From Plesiomonas sp051652165 (GTDB taxonomy: Bacteria > Pseudomonadota > Gammaproteobacteria > Enterobacterales > CAMTGL01): a DNA stretch of 64,000 bases. Location: contig NZ_JBOFTR010000004.1 in NCBI RefSeq assembly GCF_051652165.1, positions 434,001-498,000 of the forward strand. Direction: 5' to 3'. The position numbers were made by a program, and so were the translations under genes. The notes under the pieces were generated by a model. The model was given only the letters and a program-made list of their open reading frames with translations. It was not told the origin of the DNA and searched no databases. Positions 1 through 9,026 of the stretch are shown piece by piece. Each line of letters begins with the position of its first letter. Positions within the stretch are counted from its first letter, which is position 1.

Positions 1-1
1 A

Positions 2-1117
2 TTAGCGATACTGATTTTTTCACTGAATAGCGTCATTTCTACAATCGCTGATTATGGATTGGATCATCTTGCGATAGGATTATCTACTGAAGTTGTGATA
101 GTCACGCTGGTGGCAACGTTGATTTTTATTCTCAGTGCGGGATGGTCTTTGTTAGGAATGTCAGGTGAAGCACTGATTGTTCAACAGTTATATCGTGAGT
201 CGGGTGGTCAGTTAGCTTCACTGGCGCGATTAGAGCGTAATACGACCGCCCACCAAAATGCTTTATCAATAAAGCTGGTGGGCACAATTCTGATTGCTGT
301 TTTTACCGTGATGCTTGCTGCTGGATTATATCATTTGGCTGACGAACCTAAATCCGATCAAATTTTGATTACCGCACATCGAGCCGGAGCTGTACGTGGG
401 CCAGAAAATACACTGGCAGCACTGCGTCTGGCTATTGCAGAGCACGCTGATTATGCTGAGATTGATGTACAAACTTCGGCTGATGGGAAATTAGTTGTGT
501 TGCACGATGCTGATTTAATGCGGATAGCTAATGATCCTCGTAAAGTCTCTGATCTGAGTGCGGCACAAATTCAATCTGCCGATGCAGGTAGTTGGCACAG
601 AGCCACTTTTTCCGGAGAGTCTGTGCCGTTGTTGTCAGAGATGTTAGATGCAGCACGTAATAAAATTGGGTTGAATATTGAGCTAAAATATAACCGCCCA
701 GATCCTTTTTTAGCCGAAAAGGTGGTTGCGTTATTACAGAAAGAGAAAATGACTCAACAAGTGGTGATTACATCACTTAATGCACGTGCGATAGAAGAGG
801 TGCGTCAGCGTGACCCTTCGATTACAACAGGGCTAATAGTGACAACGTCAATCGGTGATCCAAGCCGTATAAATACGCAGTTCTTGGCTGTCAATCAATC
901 GGTGGCAACGGAAAAGCTTATTGCCAGAGCACACAAAAGCGGAAAGCAGATCCATGTCTGGACCGTAAATAACCCCAAGCAGATGATCCACATGCTGGCA
1001 TTGGGGGCTGATGTGCTAATTACCGATTACCCGCAGGAAGCGGTGGCTATCCGTGCTGAGTGGTTGGCACTTTCGCCAATAGAGCAAACAGCACTACGTT
1101 TGCGTTATGTGTTCTAA
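2..1117 (+). CDS. Membrane-anchored glycerophosphodiester phosphodiesterase, C-terminal part (5' end outside window)
   Basis: The reading frame is open to the left edge of the window with no stop, so the true start lies outside. The visible part begins in a hydrophobic region with two clear membrane segments (VVIVTLVATLIFILSAGW and, about 60 residues on, LVGTILIAVFTVMLAAGL). A GDPD/GlpQ-type TIM-barrel domain follows. It carries the catalytic HR pair in AHRAG, the metal-site ENT and EIDVQ motifs, the second catalytic His in VLHDADL, and the late HVWTVN and LITDYPQ strands. Enzymes of this family cleave glycerophosphodiesters to glycerol 3-phosphate and an alcohol. The fusion to a polytopic membrane region resembles the GPDPase_memb type rather than soluble UgpQ or periplasmic GlpQ. 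The catalytic domain is probably bound to the inner membrane; its side is not evident. The enzyme class is confident; the substrate is not known. Confidence 0.85.
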   Translation, partial: LAILIFSLNSVISTIADYGLDHLAIGLSTEVVIVTLVATLIFILSAGWSLLGMSGEALIVQQLYRESGGQLASLARLERNTTAHQNALSIKLVGTILIAVFTVMLAAGLYHLADEPKSDQILITAHRAGAVRGPENTLAALRLAIAEHADYAEIDVQTSADGKLVVLHDADLMRIANDPRKVSDLSAAQIQSADAGSWHRATFSGESVPLLSEMLDAARNKIGLNIELKYNRPDPFLAEKVVALLQKEKMTQQVVITSLNARAIEEVRQRDPSITTGLIVTTSIGDPSRINTQFLAVNQSVATEKLIARAHKSGKQIHVWTVNNPKQMIHMLALGADVLITDYPQEAVAIRAEWLALSPIEQTALRLRYVF

Positions 1118-1145
1118 GTAGGGAGTGTTTAGGTTTTTGTCTGTA

Positions 1146-2462
1146 TTAACGTGAGTACTTCCCTAACCAAGTAGAGATTTTTTCATCTTCACCGTAAATA
1201 CCGTTAGAGAAATTTTTTATAATAGGTTTTGCTAAAGTATAAATCCCTGTGCGTGAATTTTTTATTGAATCCAGTGAATCAATAAGCTCATGCGCCATAC
1301 GTAGCTTTACTTCACGATACTGATCGCTGATGCTGTTTATCGTCGTCAGAATATTACGATTATTACCCTTCTCTATATAATTCATATACCTCTTTAGTGA
1401 TTCTTCATCCCATTTAGGAAGCCGCAGTAGGGGGCGTTCTGATAGTGGGATATCGTTTAATTTTGTGTTAGTTAGATCAGATGCATCTAATAATGTGTTC
1501 TCTATTTTAGCTCTATTTAACTTAGTGTCTTTGAAGTTAGTATTACTAAAATTATTATCACTTAGATCAGCACCTTCACAGTTAGCATCACTAAAGTTAA
1601 TATATACAGGTTGATAAAAAGAGGGTGACGTAATCCCCATCACAAAACGATAATGTGGAAATTCACCACTTAGATCTGCACCTTTGCAATTGGCGCCACT
1701 GAAATCTATTTTTTTAAAACAACAATTATTCATATGGATATGTTGCAAGCTAGCGCCTTTACATGAAACATTCTCTAGAAGCATTTGTTGAAAAAAAGCA
1801 CCGTCTAGAGTTGACTCGTCGAAATTTATATTCTCCAAAGACGTGGGGCATGAGTCATTGGTATTAAAAACTGCATCATGTAGATCTGCTTTACTCATAT
1901 TTAAATTAGACAACTTAGCACCAGAAAAATCTGCATATGGAAGGTAAGCACCAGACATATCAAAATTTTCAAATACCCCCCCGCGCAAATTAGCGCCGTT
2001 ATTATCGTTTAATACTGCTGACGTAGGAGGGAGATTCCCTTTATGGCGTAAAACCAATGCAGTGCAGATTTTGGAATATAAATCTTTATCAACCAAGGCT
2101 TTCGAGCTTTCTTTTCCGTGTCCTCTAACCTCAATAGTGATATGTTCTGGCAGTTCACTATGTTCTTGTGATGAGTTGAACTTTACTGTATAGCCAGAAA
2201 AATCAACAATGAGTGTTTCAGGTACTTTATAAGGGGGGATGTTCGCAGATGAGCTTAATAGTGCGGTTGTCATTGCATTTGAAAATGCGTTATATGATTC
2301 AGAATAATTTTTTCTTATTGCCCCAAAAGTAATGAAGTTTATAATATACTCAAGAACACTTCGTGGATTAGTCAATTTATTTAATCCATCTTTTGTTGCA
2401 ACATTTGCGCAGTATATAGCTGCGTTAAGCGCACCTGAGTTGCTATTAACGGTATATGCCAT
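1146..2462 (-). CDS. PipB2-like pentapeptide-repeat type III effector candidate
   Basis: Residues about 33-65 (PRSVLEYIINFITFGAIRK and the following helix) closely match, from memory, the N-terminal block of Salmonella PipB2, which reads SPKTILEYIINFFTCGGIRR. Residues about 156-334 form tandem A(D/N)LxX pentapeptide repeats predicting a right-handed beta-helix. After the repeats, a roughly 100-residue non-repeat tail (from about 335) is rich in charged helix-forming residues. PipB2 itself ends almost directly after its repeats, so this tail is extra. PipB2 is an SPI-2 type III effector that recruits kinesin-1 to Salmonella vacuoles. The match suggests shared secretion or membrane-targeting signals, not the same function. 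There is no Sec signal peptide. The gene is monocistronic and has two 16-bp direct repeats upstream. A non-effector pentapeptide protein is the alternative. Confidence 0.75.
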   Translation of the reverse strand: MAYTVNSNSGALNAAIYCANVATKDGLNKLTNPRSVLEYIINFITFGAIRKNYSESYNAFSNAMTTALLSSSANIPPYKVPETLIVDFSGYTVKFNSSQEHSELPEHITIEVRGHGKESSKALVDKDLYSKICTALVLRHKGNLPPTSAVLNDNNGANLRGGVFENFDMSGAYLPYADFSGAKLSNLNMSKADLHDAVFNTNDSCPTSLENINFDESTLDGAFFQQMLLENVSCKGASLQHIHMNNCCFKKIDFSGANCKGADLSGEFPHYRFVMGITSPSFYQPVYINFSDANCEGADLSDNNFSNTNFKDTKLNRAKIENTLLDASDLTNTKLNDIPLSERPLLRLPKWDEESLKRYMNYIEKGNNRNILTTINSISDQYREVKLRMAHELIDSLDSIKNSRTGIYTLAKPIIKNFSNGIYGEDEKISTWLGKYSR

Positions 2463-2599
2463 TTTTATTTTCTCCGGTTCAATTTTAACTTTCTGTGCTT
2501 GTCTTGATAAGACACATAGTGACAGTGTTGATAGCTTGCACGGGTTACTTAGCTCTATGTGATGAAGAGATTTTTATATTTTTATCATACTATTAAATC

Positions 2600-2637
2600 A
2601 CAAGATGAAAGAGTGTAGATTACAAGATGAAAAAGTG
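2600..2637. repeat. Tandem 16-bp direct repeat upstream of the PipB2-like gene
   Basis: ACAAGATGAAAGAGTG at 2600-2615 recurs as ACAAGATGAAAAAGTG at 2622-2637, with 15 of 16 bases identical. The start-to-start distance is 22 bp, two helical turns. The pair lies about 140-175 bp upstream of the ATG at 2462, in the AT-rich gap 2463-2846, where I see nothing else except the rlmF terminator. The spacing would suit a dimeric regulator binding direct repeats, but no regulator can be named. Confidence 0.5.
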
Positions 2638-2762
2638 GTCGTAATAAATAAGGTAGAAGCAATTATCACTAAAAGTAAAAAAAGTGACATAAGTTAAAAA
2701 CTTTATTTTAAGTGTTGAATAGAGATAGGTATAATAATGTGCTTGTTATTTTTCTATAATAA

Positions 2763-2796
2763 AAAATACCGTAAACACATTGTTTACGGTATTTTT
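2763..2796 (-). terminator. Rho-independent terminator of rlmF
   Basis: Perfect 15-bp stem AAAATACCGTAAACA / TGTTTACGGTATTTT with a 3-base loop. It is flanked by A/T runs, so it could act on both strands. It sits about 50 bp beyond the rlmF stop codon. Confidence 0.85.
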
Positions 2797-2846
2797 AAGG
2801 TATATTTAATAATTGATACTACTTAGACTATATGGATAAACAACTT

Positions 2847-3830
2847 TTATCCACGCGCTTTCCAACGGTACATCCGCCATGCTTTTTGCTGTGCAGGGGT
2901 AAGAAATGTCCATGCAACAAAACGGCTAATTTTTTGACCTTGCGCCATTTCTACCGTTTTCATTTCTACTATACCCACCTTTTGTAAAGCATCATAAATA
3001 ACAGACAGATTTGATTTTTTTGATACGAGTGATGTAAACCAAAAGCATTGTTGGGAAAACTTTTGGCTTTCAGCAATCATTGTGCAGATAAATTGAACTT
3101 CTCCACCATCACACCATAACTCATTGTTTTTACCACCAAAATTTGATGCGGAGTGTGCTGAGACGGTTACTTTATTGCCACGAATCTTTTGGTTAAAACC
3201 AAGATTATCGCGCTTGCGCTGTGATGTTTCTTCTGCTTCCTCAGCAGAGCAATAGAATGGTGGGTTGCAGAGTGTAAAATCAATCATCTCATCAGGTTGG
3301 ATGATGCCGGTAAAAATATGCTCTAACGAGGGTTGGTGGCGAAGTGATATGTGGGCGCGCAAAGCCGGATTTTGTGCCAGAATCCGCCCAGCAGACTCTA
3401 GTGCAGTAGTATCAACATCTGAGCCAATAAACTGCCAATTATAAATATGTTGGCCGAGCAGAGGATACACAATATTTGCACCAACACCGATATCAATACC
3501 GGTAATGCTTTTACCTTTAGGTATCCGGCCATGATTACTTTCAGCCAGTAAATCAGCAAGATAGTGAATATAATCTGCACGACCTGGAATAGGGGGGCAG
3601 AGATAACCTTCTGGGATGTCCCAGCTCTCTACTGCATAAAAATGCTTCAGTAGCGCACGATTTAAGGCTTTCACCGCATTCGGATCAGAGAAATTGATAC
3701 AGTCTGTGCCGTAAGCATTACGTTGTACATACGTTGCTAGTTCAGGGTTAGTTTTTGTCAATGCTGCAAAATCATAAGATGTACAATGCAGATTGCGTGG
3801 GTGCAGGCTTTTTTTTGTATCACTCATCAA
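2847..3830 (-). CDS. rlmF: 23S rRNA (adenine1618-N6)-methyltransferase RlmF
   Basis: This AdoMet-dependent enzyme methylates N6 of A1618 in 23S rRNA during large-subunit assembly. The protein has the family-typical N-terminal segment (HPRNLH...YV), an AdoMet-binding glycine motif IDIGVGANIVYPL at about residues 105-118, and the NPPF catalytic motif near residue 190 that marks N6-adenine methyltransferases. Its 327 residues are close to E. coli RlmF (YbiN, 308). It stands alone, between the PipB2-like gene and the large toxin-like gene, both on the same strand. A strong terminator follows it. Of the two Met codons at the start, the second could equally be used. Confidence 0.95.
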   Translation of the reverse strand: MMSDTKKSLHPRNLHCTSYDFAALTKTNPELATYVQRNAYGTDCINFSDPNAVKALNRALLKHFYAVESWDIPEGYLCPPIPGRADYIHYLADLLAESNHGRIPKGKSITGIDIGVGANIVYPLLGQHIYNWQFIGSDVDTTALESAGRILAQNPALRAHISLRHQPSLEHIFTGIIQPDEMIDFTLCNPPFYCSAEEAEETSQRKRDNLGFNQKIRGNKVTVSAHSASNFGGKNNELWCDGGEVQFICTMIAESQKFSQQCFWFTSLVSKKSNLSVIYDALQKVGIVEMKTVEMAQGQKISRFVAWTFLTPAQQKAWRMYRWKARG

Positions 3831-4046
3831 ATATGTCTACCAAAAAAAATAATATTGCTAATGATAGCGGGAATCTGTTTGTTTGTAGTGTGAAATACGG
3901 TTTTTATATTTTTTTTATTTTGTGTTCCAAACTTAATGATAATGATGTTGGTTGGCATTGACTATTTTATTACCTTTTATATAAAAAGCGTATTAAAAAA
4001 TAGCCTGATTTCCTGGTTATTTTTTATACTTAGCGTCTTTTTTGTA

Positions 4047-4099
4047 TGAGTAATAAGCAGGGGAGGCTTGCGTCACGAGCAAGTTGATATTATTACTCA
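4047..4099. repeat. Nested inverted repeat at the 3' end of the large toxin-like gene
   Basis: TGAGTAATA at 4047-4055 is exactly complementary to TATTACTCA at 4091-4099. An inner CTTGC/GCAAG pair lies between the arms. The right arm covers the stop codon of the 1557-residue ORF. There is no U-tract in that gene's transcript, so this is not a classical terminator. It may protect the 3' end or act with Rho. The rest of the gap 3831-4092 is AT-rich and featureless. Confidence 0.35.
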
Positions 4100-7000
4100 T
4101 CAATCGCATCGCCTGTATAAATATCTTTGGCTACAGTATTTTTTTTATTTGGAACAACTGCAATAACTCGAATATTTTCTCCTTCTGTGGTAATGATATT
4201 TGTTACTTTTTGTATCTCGCATTTTGTATTTGGTTTAATTAAAATATGATCAACTAAAAGATTATTTCCTGCGATTTTTTTCTCAATATCGGGGTTGTAA
4301 ATGATCAGGAGTGTTGTATCACCTGGTTTTTTTCTTGTTTTTAACCATGAATTTGCGTGCCAATTATTGGCATTAGTTAAAATAGCAGATGAGCTAACAA
4401 ATCCTTTATCTGTGATTATATCGCCTTTACTAAACCCATCTGCTGCACTTGATCTTGTGTTCATAACCCTATACGAATAGTTACTGTAATCCTCAAGAGC
4501 ATCATACTCTGTCAGCATTTGAGCGATGGTCTGTTTTATATTGCTAGTATCTTGCCGTAATTGAGTTTCTCCGCCTCTTAAAAATGAATTAATAGCATCT
4601 GAACCTCCAGAAGTATAATCGCTAATAGACTCTAGTTCATGCTTGTTTTTCCCATAAATAACTTCAAGCTTTCTTAAATCTTGCTCGACAGTAGATGAAC
4701 CGTGGATTCTATCTGCTGTAATTGAGTTCCAATCGACTCTTACTCTTTTGACCTCATTTTTCAAACTCACACTCTTTTTTCTGGGTATACATGAAAACAC
4801 TGTATCCATTGGTACTCTTTTCCCTCTTTTTTTTACAGAGCAAAACATAATATGACTTAATCCGATATTATATCCGCCTGTAGCAGATAAGGGTAAATAG
4901 TGATGAGCTATATTCTTAGTTATCCTAAATTTATCTTTAAATATATTTTTAAATAGTTCAAGAAGTTTAAGTGTGTTTGTTTTGGTTAGTTTTATAATCT
5001 GATATGTTAATTCAATGCCGGGATCAAATACTCTGGTGATTGCAAGCCCAAGGCTGATGAATGCTTTTTTACTTGTTATTGAATTTGCAGATAAGAGACC
5101 TCTTTTTATCAATGTATTTTCTATTTGATGTAGTAATTTTTGTGTGCCAACAAGCCTAAGCATCATCGCAATACGAGAGCCTGATGCGATAAACCCTCTA
5201 ATTAAAAATCTAGGTATTTTTGCTAATAGTACAGAGGCTTTTAATGCCGTACTTGTTAGCCCTAAAACCTCAAGTGTGCATGAAGCTATTGATTCAGGCA
5301 CTTTTTTCTCTTTGATGTTTTCTACACAGTCGTAAAAAGGAACTAAAAATCGCATGATTTTTTCACTGCTTGTCTCATCATAACCTATTTTATGTATTTG
5401 CTGATAAAATAGGTCCGCATGAGGCTCTAATGCAGCATCGATAAATATTTCAATAGGGTCATTACTTGTTTTAAGTATTTTCCCTTGCTGAATGCTTCTT
5501 AAACTAAAATTATCATATAGCCCAATAGAATCAAATAAGTGTGATTGATATATAGGTAACTCATGTTCAGTTCTTGCTATTACATAACCAATTCTGGTTT
5601 TCCAAAAAGAATAAATTCTTGTCTCATCCCAATTTTTTGCAAAGAAAGTATAAAAACCATCTTCTAAAGGTATTTTTATTCTTTGTGGAGAGGGCAGTAG
5701 TCCAGTGACTGTTTTCTTACTCACTCCTGGATAATAGTTAGCAAACAGTGTTACTATACCCTCATTAATTGTTGCATTGTTTATGAAATCAAATTCTTTT
5801 TTAGGGAGCTCGTTGATAGTCGTTAAGAGATAATGCTTGTCAACCGTCTTAAATGATGATTTTAGTTTTTTATTTTGAATAGCATATGCTTTATCTCGTG
5901 AGTTTGCTTGAGAAAACTCCTCTGGCCATGGCTTATCGACCGGAGTGAAAAAATCATCGTCTTTATTTTCTTTTTGAACAAGATCTCCTGTTATTTCTAC
6001 ATATGCAAGCTCTTTTGTTGAGTAAATAATATGCCAATCTATATGGTGAAATAAAAAATCACTTCTATTTTTAAATGTGCTCAAGTTGCTTATGTGTTGA
6101 TTTAATTTTTCACTTAGCAATTGATATCTATCAATTGCTTTTTCTAGTTGCATGAAATACGCTTCAAGTATATCAGCATCGTTTACTCTATAGAATGTAT
6201 TATTTTCTGAGTGTATTGTAGAGTGTATTTTAGCAGGAAGTAAAAAGGCATCAACCCATGCCGCAGGTATTGCATTTTTATTCAACAGATTAAAAAATAA
6301 CACGCCAGCATTGAAAAGATCAGTATCATCCATATCTTTGTAATCAACACCTAACCGTTTAAAGAGAGTCATGCTGATATGCATAAGCCCCCAAGGAGTC
6401 GAATTTATTGCATATTTCACATGTTTTTCATTTAACATCGGTATAAAGTGTCTAACAATATTATTCGTTATATAATGATTTGTTTTCTCTTTTTCTGCAT
6501 GTGTCATCACGATATTGCACAAGTTAAACTCATGAGTTAGGCTCTCCTGTAAATAATGTGTGAGATGAAAACCTAACATTTCACCTTGAACTAAGATACT
6601 TTTGATAAAATGCTCATAGTGTTTTTTTATTAATACATTGAATATATAATTAAACACCAGTGACTCTGACATTCCAATGTTTAATTTCTTAGCATTAATC
6701 CCTGAAATAAATGAAGCTGTCTTTTTTTTGATCTTCACGCTTCCGCTGTTTAGGAGTAAATTGGCTGTTAAAAAGGCAAGTGATTTTCTTGAAATGGTAC
6801 TTTCTTGAGTAATATTATTTTCTTTTAGCAATGTGTAAAGACCTTCTTTGTTGGCTATGCCATATTGAGCTGCGTCATCTTTATTATTAGATGCTGTTAA
6901 ATGAGAAAGAATAATAACCAGGCGTCTGCTCTCTATGGACTCTAAATATTGATAGAGTGATTTCTCTATTGATTTCGCATGATGATATATGCTGTATTTT

Positions 7001-8766
7001 TTTAAATGAGGGTTTTCACGAATAAAAACATCAATGTATTGTATACATTTCATGATGACCATGACTTTTTTTCTTTCGCCCGTTTGTAAACTAACTTCTG
7101 GCGAATGGTAAGCTTTATCATAAATGGCCCCAATGATAATTTTATTTATTCCTGTGAAATTGTTTTGTTGAAATAAATTGGCTATGTCATTAGTATTTTT
7201 TTCTTTTTCAATAGCACGTTTCCCTCTATGGTTTTGATAATACTTCTCAGGGATTATGTTTAGATTCACTACATGCAATTTCTGAATTTTTTTAATTTCC
7301 TCATCTACATTGAGTGTTTTATTGATATTACTGATGGTTATTTTATCTAGGTGATGTAAGTTTTTTTTGGTGGGAAAGAAAAGGAGATTTATATAATAGG
7401 GTATTTTAATGGCAATAGTAGTCAGCAGGGTTAAACCTGTCATGATAAATGCTGCAATACGCTTATGTTTTTTAACTGCGTACAAAACAGAGGAGGTGTG
7501 GGGTATGTTTACCGTTGTTATTGCAATTGTTGCTGTAATAAGGGGGAGTTGTGCTGCCACATTATACTGATTCGCCGTTGAGGATAAAGGTTTAGGTGTT
7601 TGAGGTAATACCTTATATTCAGTATCTATATTTTTGAAAGTAGCAGGGGATGCTGATAAAGGCATTAATGCATCACATTTTGTATTTAAATGTGAGTATG
7701 TCATGTTCCATTCATATTGTTCTTTTTTATATGTATGGCAGTTTTGCAAACTGTCTATGTTGCTTTTTTTTTGTAATTTGGCGATGGAGAATGTGTGTAT
7801 TTTTTCAGCCAGATTATCGCTGGATATTGGTGTAATAAGTGATAATGGCTTTATTTCATTTTGCACTGTGGCTTTTAAAAAAAATTCAGGTATTGTTGTT
7901 GAGTTTGATGATAATGCGGTAATGCCTATTTTTGAACTTACTTGATTGAGTTTACCTGTTTTTAAATAGGTGTCCACTTCAAATGCATATTGATTAGCGA
8001 TAATGTTACTTTCACTTTTTACCGTATTAACCATGTTTCCTAAGTGTCGCCAATAAAAGTTAGCGCGTAATAAAAGATTTGCGATAAAATTCGGAACGTT
8101 TAACAAAGCACGTTGAGGTTTGTTTTCTTTAGTAATCCAGTGGTTGGCGATAATTGAAAAGATTGCCAGAGCAGTAAACGTATTTTCAGGTAAAAATTGT
8201 TCACTCTTATCAAAGAAGTGATTGATATATGTATTTTCTGTCCAATGAATTATGGTTTCTTGAATAAAACGAGCCAATGTAGAGATAATATTAAAATCAT
8301 TAGGAATAACCCATGAAGCAATACCCAGAGCTTGTAATAATGCAGTATCAATCTCTCTTTTTTCTATGAACGCCTTATACATGCTTTCGGCGATCATTAT
8401 AATATTTAGCGGTATACTTGGAATGATTTTTGATAAGCAGGCTGAAAATATGGCGTTTGTTTGATAACGGCTAAGTGTACAAATAAGTTGTTGAATACAT
8501 CGTCGACAATCTTCCGTAAAAGGCACAAAAGCCTCAATTTTTTCCTCAACATCAGCAGGTAACTCTTCAGCATCAAAGTAGATATCAGTGTGATCAACAT
8601 GCTCGGCAAGAGGCTCTATCACATCAAACCACGTTTCACTCATATGAACCCACTCGGTAGGTTCTATCGTATCAAACCAGATCCTTTTCTTGTTGGTAGG
8701 GTGACAGTCATCTTGGGTATCTTGAAACGTCAGTGAGTGAGATCTCGTTGAGGAAATATTCAGCAT
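4093..8766 (-). CDS. Giant toxin/effector candidate with ADP-ribosyltransferase-like C-terminal domain
   Basis: This 1557-residue protein has no Sec signal. Its N-terminus (residues 30-80) carries a short internal duplication of the form WFDTIEPTEW / WFDVIEPLAEH / YFDAEELP. One strong hydrophobic segment lies at about 433-465. The middle region is Lys/Asn/Ile-rich and of unknown fold. The last 220 residues look like an ADP-ribosyltransferase of the R-S-E class: YSYRVMNTR with R1433, a beta-strand GFVSSSAI with S1458-S1460, and the final strand LLVDHILIKPNTKCEI. At the place of the catalytic ExE the protein has V1505-D1506-H1507, so the usual catalytic glutamate appears to be His. Large toxins and secreted effectors of host-associated gammaproteobacteria share this layout. 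The AT-rich composition suggests horizontal acquisition. No immunity or secretion gene adjoins it. Activity is uncertain because of the altered motif. Confidence 0.7.
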   Translation of the reverse strand: MLNISSTRSHSLTFQDTQDDCHPTNKKRIWFDTIEPTEWVHMSETWFDVIEPLAEHVDHTDIYFDAEELPADVEEKIEAFVPFTEDCRRCIQQLICTLSRYQTNAIFSACLSKIIPSIPLNIIMIAESMYKAFIEKREIDTALLQALGIASWVIPNDFNIISTLARFIQETIIHWTENTYINHFFDKSEQFLPENTFTALAIFSIIANHWITKENKPQRALLNVPNFIANLLLRANFYWRHLGNMVNTVKSESNIIANQYAFEVDTYLKTGKLNQVSSKIGITALSSNSTTIPEFFLKATVQNEIKPLSLITPISSDNLAEKIHTFSIAKLQKKSNIDSLQNCHTYKKEQYEWNMTYSHLNTKCDALMPLSASPATFKNIDTEYKVLPQTPKPLSSTANQYNVAAQLPLITATIAITTVNIPHTSSVLYAVKKHKRIAAFIMTGLTLLTTIAIKIPYYINLLFFPTKKNLHHLDKITISNINKTLNVDEEIKKIQKLHVVNLNIIPEKYYQNHRGKRAIEKEKNTNDIANLFQQNNFTGINKIIIGAIYDKAYHSPEVSLQTGERKKVMVIMKCIQYIDVFIRENPHLKKYSIYHHAKSIEKSLYQYLESIESRRLVIILSHLTASNNKDDAAQYGIANKEGLYTLLKENNITQESTISRKSLAFLTANLLLNSGSVKIKKKTASFISGINAKKLNIGMSESLVFNYIFNVLIKKHYEHFIKSILVQGEMLGFHLTHYLQESLTHEFNLCNIVMTHAEKEKTNHYITNNIVRHFIPMLNEKHVKYAINSTPWGLMHISMTLFKRLGVDYKDMDDTDLFNAGVLFFNLLNKNAIPAAWVDAFLLPAKIHSTIHSENNTFYRVNDADILEAYFMQLEKAIDRYQLLSEKLNQHISNLSTFKNRSDFLFHHIDWHIIYSTKELAYVEITGDLVQKENKDDDFFTPVDKPWPEEFSQANSRDKAYAIQNKKLKSSFKTVDKHYLLTTINELPKKEFDFINNATINEGIVTLFANYYPGVSKKTVTGLLPSPQRIKIPLEDGFYTFFAKNWDETRIYSFWKTRIGYVIARTEHELPIYQSHLFDSIGLYDNFSLRSIQQGKILKTSNDPIEIFIDAALEPHADLFYQQIHKIGYDETSSEKIMRFLVPFYDCVENIKEKKVPESIASCTLEVLGLTSTALKASVLLAKIPRFLIRGFIASGSRIAMMLRLVGTQKLLHQIENTLIKRGLLSANSITSKKAFISLGLAITRVFDPGIELTYQIIKLTKTNTLKLLELFKNIFKDKFRITKNIAHHYLPLSATGGYNIGLSHIMFCSVKKRGKRVPMDTVFSCIPRKKSVSLKNEVKRVRVDWNSITADRIHGSSTVEQDLRKLEVIYGKNKHELESISDYTSGGSDAINSFLRGGETQLRQDTSNIKQTIAQMLTEYDALEDYSNYSYRVMNTRSSAADGFSKGDIITDKGFVSSSAILTNANNWHANSWLKTRKKPGDTTLLIIYNPDIEKKIAGNNLLVDHILIKPNTKCEIQKVTNIITTEGENIRVIAVVPNKKNTVAKDIYTGDAIDE

Positions 8767-9026
8767 TTTTACCGTATCAGTTGTGACATATTTCCCTTTA
8801 TCTCTTGATACTTGGTTCTGTTTCTATCAAAAAAACACCTTGTTTTTCCATTCGAAAAGTATACTCACTCATAAGAACAGGTTGCTAAAGAGCATGACAT
8901 GCCGCTCTGTGATAATATTCACAGAATATCAGGTGTAATATAGACACTATCGCATAAAGCAGAACTGGCATGTGTGCCGTGCAGAACACCCTGACTCCGT
9001 ATTGGAATTGAATAAGAATCACAATA

